NCBI GenBank assembly: GCA_964030785.1
Contig: OZ034970.1
Coordinates: 20,146,634 to 20,210,633 of the forward strand
Direction: 5' to 3'
Length of the DNA: 64,000 nucleotides
From: Siderastrea siderea
Taxonomy: Eukaryota; Cnidaria; Anthozoa; Scleractinia; Rhizangiidae
Numbering within the stretch: position 1 is the first letter of the stretch; each line of letters opens with the position of its first letter. The notes beneath the pieces were generated by a model. That model was not told the origin of the DNA. It saw only the letters and a program-made list of their open reading frames with translations, and did no database searches. Positions 1 to 10,464 of the stretch are shown here, piece after piece. The position numbers and the translations under genes were made by a program.

Positions 1-158
1 GTGTAAAAAGAGCTACAGATCCAATCTGGTCTTTGAAAGTTTACAGCATTGAAAGATCTTTTACCAAACCAAATCAACCCATTCTCTACTATTTGTTCGA
101 CGGTCCCAAGCGCGGCTTCGTGCGTGAAGAACTGCTGGTTGTCCCTCCAAACACACAA

Positions 159-3100
159 TTACCCCCCAAGCAACTTTAAAATTTCGGCATCTAACTCAAT
201 AAGTTCATCATATGTTAATGTTGGCATTTCTTTGTACCCATAAGCTTTTGTATGAATACCATCGTCACCTATCCATCGTTTTGAATCAAATGGTGAGAGC
301 GAAATTTTGTTAAGATGCATTCCGTATATCTCATGCCCCTCGCTTCGAATAATGTTCATTCCATGCCTTTTCTGCTCCTTATCAAAAAGAGTTTCCTTTT
401 AATGTTCATGCATAATTTTTTTATCCACAACACTCTTTTTTACACCCTTTGCCTTTTTTATATTTTTTTCGTCAGCTTTCAAGATAGAATACATTTTTGG
501 TCTAAGACAAACACACTCAACAATTGGTGTTCCATTGCATTCATCTTTCATTTTGCCCAAGACCTTTTTGTTTATATTTGAGTAAAGTTTATGTTCTTTC
601 GGGTAGTCACTCGTATCATAAAGATCTTTGTTTTTTTCGATGTCTTTGTATACGTCATCCGTTTCAATTTCAACAAGAAGGCTGTCGGTATCTGTGTATA
701 AAAGCTCGCACTTTAGCCCGTATTGTTTTTTTTGTTCGTTGTAGAAAAAGTCGTACATCAATATCTTACTGTTGTCAAGGATGGTCATCCCAGTGTAGAC
801 CGGCTTGTTGAGCAGCAGCCGGCTTTTGCGCATGTCGATTCCGAACAGGTCGTTTGAAAACATAACGTGCCTTGAGTACAAAGGACTGGCAACCAATTTC
901 CTTATTTTGTCTGTCTCATTGCTTCTCACTATTTTTATGTCAACACGGTTACGCAGGTTTTCCATGGTTTTACCGAAAACTGAGTTATTCATGAGCTTGT
1001 AAAAGTCCTTTTCAAAGTCGCTCTTTGCGTTTTTCCCGAATTCTGTATTCATCTGGATGTACGGCTCCATCCAGCATTCTTGTTCGAACTCCAACACCCT
1101 GTGTACGCGCTTCAGTTTCATTCCCTGCTTCAGATAAAACTGCAAGTTTCTGTAATGCACGACATATATAGTTGCTTTTGTCCTCAAGTGTCAGCAGCAG
1201 CTTCTCACTGTCCGGCGGTTTCAAATCAAGCTCTTTCATCAATTTCTTTTGGTAGTCAGACGTACATTCTTTTTTTACAATCTTTTTTTTCAGGAGCAAG
1301 TGGATAGCTGTTGTGTTGCTCATGCAGTTCTGCTGGATATTCAAGATCAACCTCAAGAATCCATCCATTCTTTGCGTTTCCTTTTTTCTTCATTATTTCT
1401 TCCTCAGTTGGCATTTCACGTTTCCATTTAAAATCTCTTTTCGGGAGTGGCTTGCTCATTGCCCATCCGTAAAGGTTGTTCGCGTCGAGATACACGATGT
1501 ATTTGTTCGGTTTTCTGGGGTCATAGTCTGGTACAAGAGGGTTGTTTGCGTTTGCGTATCTCTAGCTTACCATGGATATTCCACCACGCATTCCCCTTTC
1601 CACGAAAAGATGCATTTCAAGTTCTGTGAATAACTCAAGCTCGACCCCGTCTTTTTCAAGAGCGCGTCCCAGGAGAGTCCTGGCGAAGTGTAATAATGAG
1701 CTGGATCTAACCCGTACTGCTCTTGGCATAGGTTTCAGAAGTTCTCAAAAACATCCGCCAGCAGGGCGACATCCGTTTTCACGTAAAGATCGTGATAATC
1801 GCCCATCGTTTTACATTCAAAAGTTTCCCAGACAGTCTTCGCGTGCACATACTCTTCGTCTGTTATGTGCTCGTCGTTCAGCTTGCTGTAAAACTTCTCT
1901 TTGTCCGGAAGCTTTGTCTCGCTAAATCTCTCCCATGAATCCATGTACTCATAAGGATATATCCCTTTTTTGTAAAGCAGGTCGCTGCCTTTTGAAATGG
2001 TTGATGTTATTTTCAATGACTCCTTTGGTGTTGCGTTTACAAGTGAATCAAGACTTGCTTGCAAAAAGTTCAAGCTGTCTATAAAACAGATATTACCGAC
2101 TGAAAATGTAATGTATTTCTCCATGTTGTTGGCAATGCATTTTACCTCTTTCTGCAGCTGTAAAATCGCTTGCATTAAATGGTGTGCATCGTAGCCCCTC
2201 AGGTTGTGGAACACGACTGGTATTTGGTACGTCTTGGGGTTTATACGCAGTTTCAGATTACATTCGTTATGCGCCGCTCCACGGTACCTTCCAGTAATAT
2301 GGCAATGGTCTTTTACTGCGTCTCTGAAGTTTTTCTGAAGTAAAGTTTTTCTACAGAAAGAACAATTTTTCTGTAATTTTGCTTTCAATTGGTCTTCTTT
2401 TTCAGTTAATTCTTTTAGACATAAAAGCTTCCATTGTTCCTCTTTCTGCGCTGTGTAAAAACATTTTTTGTGCCATTGACCCTTATAACTACATCTTCCA
2501 CTGCCTTCACCGCCTTCTATGCTCCAAACCGGTAAAGAGTCTAAGAATTCATCTTTTATCAAACTTTTGTTACAAATATGACAATCAGTTGCATTTTTAA
2601 ATTTTACCCAGTCTTCTGGCTCCATCACAATTGGCTTTTTTTCTGATAAACATTCTCTTATTTTCACCTCTTCCTGAAGAATGCCTCTTAAAAACGTTCC
2701 AACCGCATTTTCACCCCTGTAAACCTTTGACCCTGAAACTTCACCGTCGCTTCTCACAACCATGTAAGAATACCCGCATGCCTCATGCCATTCGGTCTTC
2801 TCTGTGTAGCTTTTTTTCTTGCTCTCTGAACAAATCTCACAGCCAAGAATCTTTCTAATCAAAGCCCCAATGTCAGCATATATAACGTATAGAACCTTCA
2901 TCTTTTTATGATGATTTCGGAAAGAAAGGGTGTTTTTCCCGTCTTCCGGCATCTCGATCCTTGTCGGCCTGCCATTCACACCATTGCAATATTTTTTGTG
3001 GTTCTCAAGCAAGTCTGCTCTTGAAAAACCTGTCAGACACATCATGCAGTAGTGTTTTGCGTTTCTATTTTTTGTCTGATCGAAGAGCAAAGCGCTCACC

Positions 3101-4022
3101 CGTTTTACATAACAATAGTGTTGTATAATCCCCGACTCAATTAACATCAGGTTTATCCGCGGCACGCTTTTTTCTTTTTCACTTATCCTATGCGGAATCA
3201 CACAATTGTTTTCATTTTCCCAGCCAAATACGTTAATTGCGAGGTTTTTGTTTTGAGCTTCAAGCTTGTCTATCTGTTTTACCGGTGTTGGGAAATCGAT
3301 TCCTTCATAGTTAATGCCATCTTTAACAGGATATTTACTTGGTCTTTGTGGGTCCTTCCCATCTTTTGGAGGGAATAAAGCAGCTCTGAGCGACCACTTC
3401 AAACATTCGTTGTCTCTGTTTTTCACGTTAATTATTGCCTTCTTTTTTGCTAGATTGGCTGGAAGAGGTAAATAGGTTCCTCCGCGCAGAGTGGCTGATA
3501 GCGTGCAACATTCACGTAGGCAACCATTATTCTTTCAAGAACCCATCCTGAGCCCCGCTCTGACCAAGACTCTATTTCACCTTTTATTCTTTCAACAAAT
3601 CTGTCGAATTCTGTTTTTATCTGGTCCTCGTCATTTTTGTTGAAAACGTGCGGTTTATTTTCTCGAAAATAATGTTCCATGTACTGTGTTCCACCGTCTC
3701 TCTCTATTGAAAACTCTACTTGTAAACCAAAACTTACTTTTACGCTTTTTAATTTTTGGATTTCGTTTTCAACCAAATCAGTAAACTTTTCTTTCGTTTC
3801 CCTTGCAAACACAAAAAGATCTTTATTGTTTGGATTTTCTTCAGAAACAGTCATTCTCCAAACACGAAGCCAGTCCTGGAAATTATTTTGGGAAATTATA
3901 AACCTGTCATATGGCACAACATAATTTGGTTTTAACGTTTTTTGCAAGTTTATGTTTTTCTTCTCCGGTACTGAACCGTAAAACATTTGCAGAACATCGG
4001 ACGAATATCTTGCGGCCGCCAT
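159..4022 (-). pseudogene. Decayed B-family (protein-primed type) DNA polymerase
   Basis: Read from 4022 down to 159, the pieces give in order: an unassigned N-terminal region (4022-3450); a C2H2-like finger (residues 126-147 of the 3426-1735 piece); an exonuclease domain; a Cys/His element with the core DHCHITGRYRGAAHNECN; then motif A (YLDANNLYG, near 1490), motif B ([14 protein letters not shown], near 1005) and motif C (YTDTDS, near 700). The tail SPFDSKRWIGDDG (near 295) is the usual C-terminus of this family. Breaks: a frameshift near 3487, TGA at 1735-1737, a frameshift near 1645, TAG at 1562-1564, frameshifts near 1270 and 1175, and TAA at 399-401. Exo motif I reads ADIGAL (D at 2874), so the second acidic residue is missing. 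Such polymerases belong to Polinton/adintovirus-like elements. No capsid, packaging-ATPase or integrase gene is visible here, so the parent element is not certain. Polymerase identity is firm; assignment to an element class is inference. Confidence 0.85.
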
Positions 4023-4185
4023 TTTGGTGTATATACTTGTGATTATATTTGTTCAATAGGAAAAAATTCTGGCGCACTTTTGTATATAATCAGTGCAGAC
4101 ATTTCTTAAATATAAAATATTTTCTGTTACACATCCTCTTCACTGGACCCGCGCAGTCACGCGCTTCGTTTTTATTCTGTTTGCT

Positions 4186-4707
4186 TTATTTTACACTCGC
4201 ACACATGTTAAATGAGGTGTTCTGGCGCTTAAATTTTATTAAGCGGTTTTTCCCGAAACGAGGTGAGCATGGGAGCCTCGTTTCGGGAAAAAAACCGCTA
4301 AATAATATTGCTGTGGCAGAACCCTCATTTTTCATGTGTGTGTCATCATCTTTGATAAGAGTTACTACACTTCTAACTTCAGCTACAAACACTTTCAGGT
4401 AATCAAACAAGGTAGGAGACAGCACCACCCTGGCAGGGCCATATGCATGTATGTCTGCAGTCTTGTGCTTCTTCACACTAATGATGTAACTTCTCTCGCA
4501 TCGCTTTGCTTTGTGGAACTCAATCATAGTCATGTTGGCTAGCACGCCCGATCTATGGGCGTTAGCGATTGTTATTTGAGTTAGGATGAAATCTCTAATC
4601 AGTGTGTAATCTGCTTGGTTAATTTCAAGGCAGTGGGCCCCACTAAGCTGATTGATGAGGGAGATTGCTCTTCGTGTTGATTCACTCTGCTCAAATTTAG
4701 TAATCAT
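4186..4707 (-). pseudogene. Tyrosine-recombinase-like (Crypton-like?) fragment
   Basis: This open frame of 173 codons contains RDFILTQITIANAHRSGVL, which resembles the box I arginine region of tyrosine recombinases. KRCERSYIISVKKHKTADIH, GPARVVLSP and LFDYLKVFVAEV follow. I know this block from multicopy cnidarian proteins, but the C-terminal H-x-x-R and the catalytic tyrosine are not present. The last 40 or so codons read through the hairpin at 4242-4299, so the true 3' end is probably lost and the frame runs into unrelated sequence. No homologous sequence is evident upstream of 4707. It lies on the same strand as the polymerase and 164 bases upstream of it, so the two may come from one element, or this may be a separate insertion. 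The recombinase assignment is moderate; the truncation is likely. Confidence 0.45.
4242..4299. repeat. 22-bp hairpin with 12-base loop
   Basis: The left arm 4242-4263 (AGCGGTTTTTCCCGAAACGAGG) and right arm 4276-4299 are reverse complements except for two extra A bases in the right arm. Such a short-loop palindrome could be the joined ends of an element, a tiny foldback insertion, or a site recognised by the neighbouring recombinase. It lies inside the 3' part of the recombinase-like frame. Confidence 0.85.
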
Positions 4708-7585
4708 TTCGGCTGATATTAAGTTAGAAAGGTCTTCATCCTGTTTCTCAAGATGCCTGTGTTAACTGTCTTTCTTGTAAGATGATGAGCACAAGCGGGC
4801 TTTTTTGTCAATGAAGTTAATAGTAGCATCCTCGACATTCACTCCATCAGGATGCTCTGTTAAGACAAAACTGCAGAAATATCCGAGACTTATCAGGTAG
4901 GATTTAATTGTGTCTGGCTTGTAAGTACGTTCTACATTGTTTTAAACAAAGTTACTCACTGAACGTCAAAGTGTACCGGAGAAACTCGCATTTCCATTAC
5001 TATAAACCGCACCTTTCTTTCCATCTCAATGGTAGTATGGTATGAGGTGGCATGTTGTAATGTAATAATCAATTTTTATTGCTTGTTCACATAATAATCG
5101 ATTTTGTTAAATAACACCTATTGTGACAATAAGCTTTAAGCCCCAAATGATCATATTAACTGGGTAAACTTTCTGCTTGAAAGAGAATTTGCCCCCCCCC
5201 CCCTGCGTCACCGCCGCCACCATCCACCATCCACCTGCTTACTTAAGTCGGGTGCAATAACCACTACACTAAGATAAGAATCAAGAATAGACATCTCGTT
5301 ATTGATAGCCAGACTATAAGTACACGGGCAGTGTTCAAGAATAATCGTTAATAACAAGAACAATTGCCAACTATCCAAAACTATTCCTAGTATGATTTAT
5401 ATTTGACGAATAGAAAATTTACAACAAATGTAAAACTGTCTCAGCTTACACAAAGCAACCTAACTTTTTTATAGCTAAATTAACTGGTTATACTCGCTAA
5501 CGGAGAACATAAGCTAAGCCTTCATGTCTAAGTATAATGTATCTGATTACAAACAATAAGAAAATTAAAGAAAATTTAAAGAAACATAAGCGAGAGATGC
5601 CGTTGAGTGATCTTGAAACTGTGAAAAATACCTTATATCAAGACTCGCACGCTTCCAAAAATTATAACTCCCACTGTAAATACCAAAACATCCGTACAAG
5701 CACTCAAAACAAGCGTGCATTCCTTAACGGGAAAAAAATACACATATCATTTTATGATTTGATATCGCTTAAAACAACAAGAAGCTCTTCGGCTTTATAG
5801 ACACGGGCCTAGCAACATTATTTCTCGTTCTTGTTGTTGTTCAACAAAGGCTGCGTCACAGTGAAGCGTAATATACGATACTTGGCCACGAGTAAGGTAA
5901 AACGCTGTCTTGTTTACAATGTAGAGACGTCTGTTTTCCAAATCTAACACTAGAACTCATCAAATGTACTTTCTGTCTTTCGTCTATTCATTATAGTAGC
6001 ACCATCAGAACTGTCCTACAGAGTTGTTATTTTTCATTCATGTATGTAGTTCATGGGCAATATTTTTTGGGGGGCCTGAATTTTTCACTGGGGTAGGGGA
6101 AAGCTCCCCAAACTCAAAACGATATTTATTTGTTGTGGATATGGATCCACCCTTGTAGTTAATTCAATGATTTTTTTATTCTATTTATTCAACGTAGTAT
6201 ATGACAAGAAAGATCTTTGCTATGACTTCCTTTACTTGAAATCTTTCTTCAGCTAGCTTTTACTGTAGCCACTTAACTGGGAACAAATCACTTTCGACAA
6301 TGTACTCGCATGGATTTCCATTGACCACGCCCACGCAAAGTATGTTTAGTGAACCTATATCAAACAGGAAATTTTCCAAATTGCTGAGTGGCTATAAGAT
6401 ACAGAATTGACTGAATATACATTTTAAGAGGACAGATGCTGCAGTGCCATAAACTGAAATTTTGTTATATACGAGCTCATTTATTAATACACATTTCTTA
6501 AGGAAAAAATCCAAGATAGCGGCCAAGTAAGGTACCTTACCAACTTTAAAAAAAATACAGCCCCATAAAGCAGATGGCTTCCAACTTGTCACAAAAATAG
6601 CCCATAAGCAGCTTTGCATTTTGATTGGCCATTCACTCTGCAATTCGCAACTGACAGCTGTCAAAAACCCCTACATTTTTAAAATATGCTGACTCAGCAA
6701 ATAATCGTTCATTGTGAGACTGCCAAGCTGTAGAACGTGTAGTTTATGGCTATTGTACCTAGTTTGAACGTAAGAACTTAAATATTTACAGAGTTGTGAC
6801 TTAATTTTTTGGACCATCACTGAAGTGTCTGATACCTCTTCTAAAAATAAATCATACTTGTTCATCTTCTACAATAAAAGTTATTTGTTGTAATAATTTT
6901 CGTGGGCTAAAAGTGATTTATTAACGCATTCTTTTGACATGAAGAAATTTTTAAAAATTACAAAGGAGATAGTTTTATCGAGAATTAAAACATACCTGAC
7001 AGTAGGGCACTTATGTAACGCTGGCCGCATCGTCAAATCGCGAAAAAAAATTCCTTAGTCACTTTTTCATCGAGCAAATATTTTTGTGAAGAAAGAACAT
7101 AACATGTTTTAGTCTTGTGTGGAATTTCAGCAAAAACTCTGCGATCTTTTAGAGATATAGTATCGTCTTCCCCAAAAAAGCTTTTTCGTGGTACGAGTTA
7201 CTTTCGAGACTTCACAAGTCGATGAAGAAGTATATGTTACAACGGCATTTTTGTCCGAAGGGAAATTTCGGGAGAGAAAACTTGTGGATGACGAGTGAAT
7301 GCCCAAAACTAGTTAAACGGGTCGGATACCCGTCAATCCACGAAAAAAATGACTGAAAGGGGTTAAAAAACTGTCTGCCCTAGCACAGGGCATTTATGCA
7401 ATGTTGCGATTAGATTAAAATCTGTAAAAAAATCCAAAATACAGGTATAAAGTTAAAACGCTGTTTGGGTGTTGATTTGGTCAATAGCAGTTGGAAAATC
7501 ACAAACGGGAGTTGTGATTAGTCATTAACAGAGAGTTATAACCAAAAGAGAACACGTGACTGAAAGTGCCCTACTTTCAATCTCC
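4708..7585. other. No convincing gene
   Basis: AT-rich sequence with only short frames (for example 5537-5800 plus and 6392-6664 minus) that lack any motif or codon pattern I recognise. It holds one short poly-C run near 5192. I see no terminal repeats or transposase remnants. Confidence 0.5.
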
Positions 7586-7611
7586 AGAGAGAGAGAGAGA
7601 GAGAGAGAGAG
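7586..7611. repeat. (AG)n microsatellite
   Basis: Thirteen AG dinucleotides in a row, followed directly by GCGCGGGC. Confidence 0.95.
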
Positions 7612-8041
7612 CGCGGGCAACACCAAAAATAATGATTGCATTTATTTTCGTTCATATATCTTCAGGTGAAGACTGACAAACAACCAATGAAGCCATAAGA
7701 ACAAGGTCTCCAGTTTGTGTAAGAAACACCAGTGGAAGAAACAAAAGATTTTATTCTAAAGACTTGAAGCTGTTTTTTTGTTGGAGAATGACAAGCATCT
7801 TTAAACAGGGACAATTAAGCGATACAAATAAGTAAACGTATTTATTAAAAATATATTTCCAAGAGTATCCTCTAACGAAAGGGCAACACCTTTTATACCT
7901 GTATGGGAACGTATTAAAATTGATTTTTGTGTTTTCTGTTTTTCCTACAATTTTGGCCAATAAAAATGCAAATGAAAAATGCTTAAGATTATAAAATGAA
8001 ATCTTTTTTGAAGGAGAAATGTTTATTTATCAACTACACAT

Positions 8042-8377
8042 TTAATCTACGAGTATATCTCTTAATTCTTCGACGGACTCTTTCGACAAGGACTCCATTT
8101 GTATAGCTAATTGACTGGCTCTGTTCTGCACCCTACTTATTTCCTTGCTTAGGAGCACCATCTGGGTTGCAAGCTGTTTTGCCTTATTTTTTTTGGACAA
8201 GTTTTGTTGATTCCGCGCACTTTTCTCTTCCTCCATCTTCTTCTTCTTGTCCTCTCCTTTCTTGGTGTTGACTTTCCACAGCTTTCTCGCCTTGCTTGAT
8301 TCTTTTTGTTTTCTTTTCAACTTAAACCTGATCATAAAGTCCGAAATATATTTAAGCCCAGGACAGATTAGCATCAT
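8042..8377 (-). CDS. Lysine-rich coiled-coil frame, doubtful
   Basis: An open frame of 111 codons. Residues 20-80 are very rich in K, E, Q and S with heptad-like spacing, and the same hydrophobic pattern recurs (QLATQMVLLSKEISRVQNRA, then QLAIQMESLSKE). This pattern would form a coiled coil. I do not recognise a family. It could be the last exon of a spliced gene or the tail of a transposon protein such as a Myb/MADF-type companion of a Harbinger element, but no upstream exon or terminal repeat supports either reading. Confidence 0.2.
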   Translation of the reverse strand: MMLICPGLKYISDFMIRFKLKRKQKESSKARKLWKVNTKKGEDKKKKMEEEKSARNQQNLSKKNKAKQLATQMVLLSKEISRVQNRASQLAIQMESLSKESVEELRDILVD

Positions 8378-8379
8378 CT

Positions 8380-9172
8380 TGGGTTTTAATATTAGAAATA
8401 GCAGTGAAGGACCAGTGTCCTTTACAAATAATTTTAAAAATCAAAGAGCAGTCATAAAGATGAGTTCTTGAAAATTTCACTGAAATGTCTTTATGTTACA
8501 TAAATTCCTTAAAGTTTTACATTCTCTTCTATCACGTTTGTCTTCTTAAAACAGTACACTTGTCGGGTGGATACTTACGGTTTGCGTTAGCAGTCATACA
8601 CATGGTGATCTGAACAAAGATAGCGGATCTGATGTGCAAATTATAGAGCATTCTGGGTATTACACAGAAGCATTCTGGGTATTATACAAATTTCTTCAAA
8701 TTACTGTGTACATACTAAAAACAAAACGACATAGCTCAAAAACAATATATTTTTTGTTACTTCTCAGCATCAATATTACTTCCGGTTTAAGGATAATTTC
8801 ATTTCCGGTTTAGACAAAAATGCTTCCATTTGACCAAATAGTCATAGGTAATGCAACATTTTCCAAGTTAACCATCCGAAATTGTTGAAAATAGGCAAGG
8901 ACTCGTTTTATCCAACATCAGAATACTGCATTCCACTTCCGGTCAAGATGGCGACCATTTTGGAAAAAGTTCCAAAACTCACTTATGTAGAAAATCTTGC
9001 GATGGCACTATATCAAGTATTTACAAGTGTAAAAAATTCTATCATGTCTGAGAATTTGGTGCTTTTGACACAAAATGAACAATTCAGGGCAAGATCGGCA
9101 CATATCTGCCCCACTATTAGTGAAGCGGTTCTTCAGTCCAGGGGGGGGATAGAATTGAGGCCTGGGACCGAG
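8380..9172. other. No convincing gene
   Basis: No motif-bearing frame. The direct phrase GCATTCTGGGTATTA occurs twice close together (near 8650 and 8671), a local duplication of about 20 bases. Confidence 0.4.
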
Positions 9173-10298
9173 AAACGATGTTCTCACAACTTGCAAAGCG
9201 GTCCAGTCAAAACGTGGACAGCGGTGTTCGTAATAATAAATATTTCTGATCGACACGGATCGACATAGCGATCGACTTATTTGGATTAGTTTTAAAATTT
9301 AGGTGTATTTTGTCGGGGGAAAGTAAGCGGTGAGCAGCTAATCTCTCATGGAACTTACTGTCAGTTTCGGACAAGAGAATATTCGATGGAAGCAACATTG
9401 ATGAAGACACTTCTGTTTTCGCACTGTCTTGTTTGTTGCAGTGGCGAGTGGATCAGCTGCGAGCTGTACGGCAGTCACGTTTCGCTTGTTTATACGTGGA
9501 GAACAGGTTTGCGACAAACGCTTCAAAGTTGAATGCTAGAGTTAGATAATTCAACGTAAATAAAATTCTCACCGAGACAAAGCGCTTGAACTATTCAGGA
9601 TTTTATTTCTTGTACTCCGCGAGGTAATTTTGGTCTTTATCTACCGCTGAACTGATACATGTGATAAATAAAAATACTGTCAGTGCTTCTTTTTACATCT
9701 CATTCTGTAACGAATTGATAGCATGAGATGGGACAGTTATGGCTGTACTGGGTTTGCATGTTTTCCTCCAGCGTGGTCTAAATAAATTGCTACGAGAAAT
9801 GTGCCAAAAAACGCCGATGGAAATAAGTTCAATCAAAGCTGCTAATAACCTAATGGAAACAATGCCTACGCAGAAAATACGACTTTTATTATCAATAATC
9901 CAGTTATTTGTTAACAAGATCATTTCACAGTTCAGTACTTTGAACCCGATCCCAGTTTTTAACCCAACTTCAGAAAATTCTATCTGATTCTATACAGTCG
10001 ATCAGGGCAGACTGGATTGATCGAAGCACTACTGTTCTACTATACTTTGCGACTAAACAACTCCAAGAGTAAACTTTTATCTTCATAAAAAGCAAAAAGC
10101 ACGAAAACATGATAAAAGTGTAAAATAAGATCCATTCGTCAATTACCTAAACGAAAGGATCCGCCGCCGTTGGCCGCCATAATTTTTCCCTTCAGTGTCT
10201 GAGTTCCGTTGGAGCATGCAACATCTGCGCAAGCGCAGGAGGCATATCCGCTGACCAGAACCTCACAGATTGCTTTCCAAGTTGTGAGAACATCGTTT
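9173..10298. mobile_element. Possible small DNA element bounded by a 27-bp inverted repeat
   Basis: Positions 9173-9199 (core AAACGATGTTCTCACAACTT) and 10272-10298 are reverse complements at 26 of 27 positions. Outside each arm the sequence continues with diverged but related tracts: a G-run or C-run next to CTTCAGTCC or its equivalent (9131-9148 and 10325-10352). This arrangement is expected for subterminal parts of a nonautonomous DNA transposon of about 1.2 kb whose ends lie slightly outside. I could not fix the exact termini or a target duplication. The interior has no recognisable coding sequence. Confidence 0.4.
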
Positions 10299-10464
10299 GG
10301 ATTTCATTTAAGAGAATGTATGGGAAGTTGCTTCCCCCCCCCCCTGCTTCAGTCCCTCCACCCATTGTTCACAAATGGGATGCCAGTTTTCGTTGAAATA
10401 ATTCTTTACAGCTGTGAATCTGGTTGACATAAGCTGTTCATATAATCTGTTGTATACATCTTCA

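Noticed and set aside
159..4022. Intact endogenous virus or complete Polinton
   Set aside because: Only a broken polymerase is present; no capsid, packaging ATPase, protease or integrase frame was found, nor any terminal repeats in the window.
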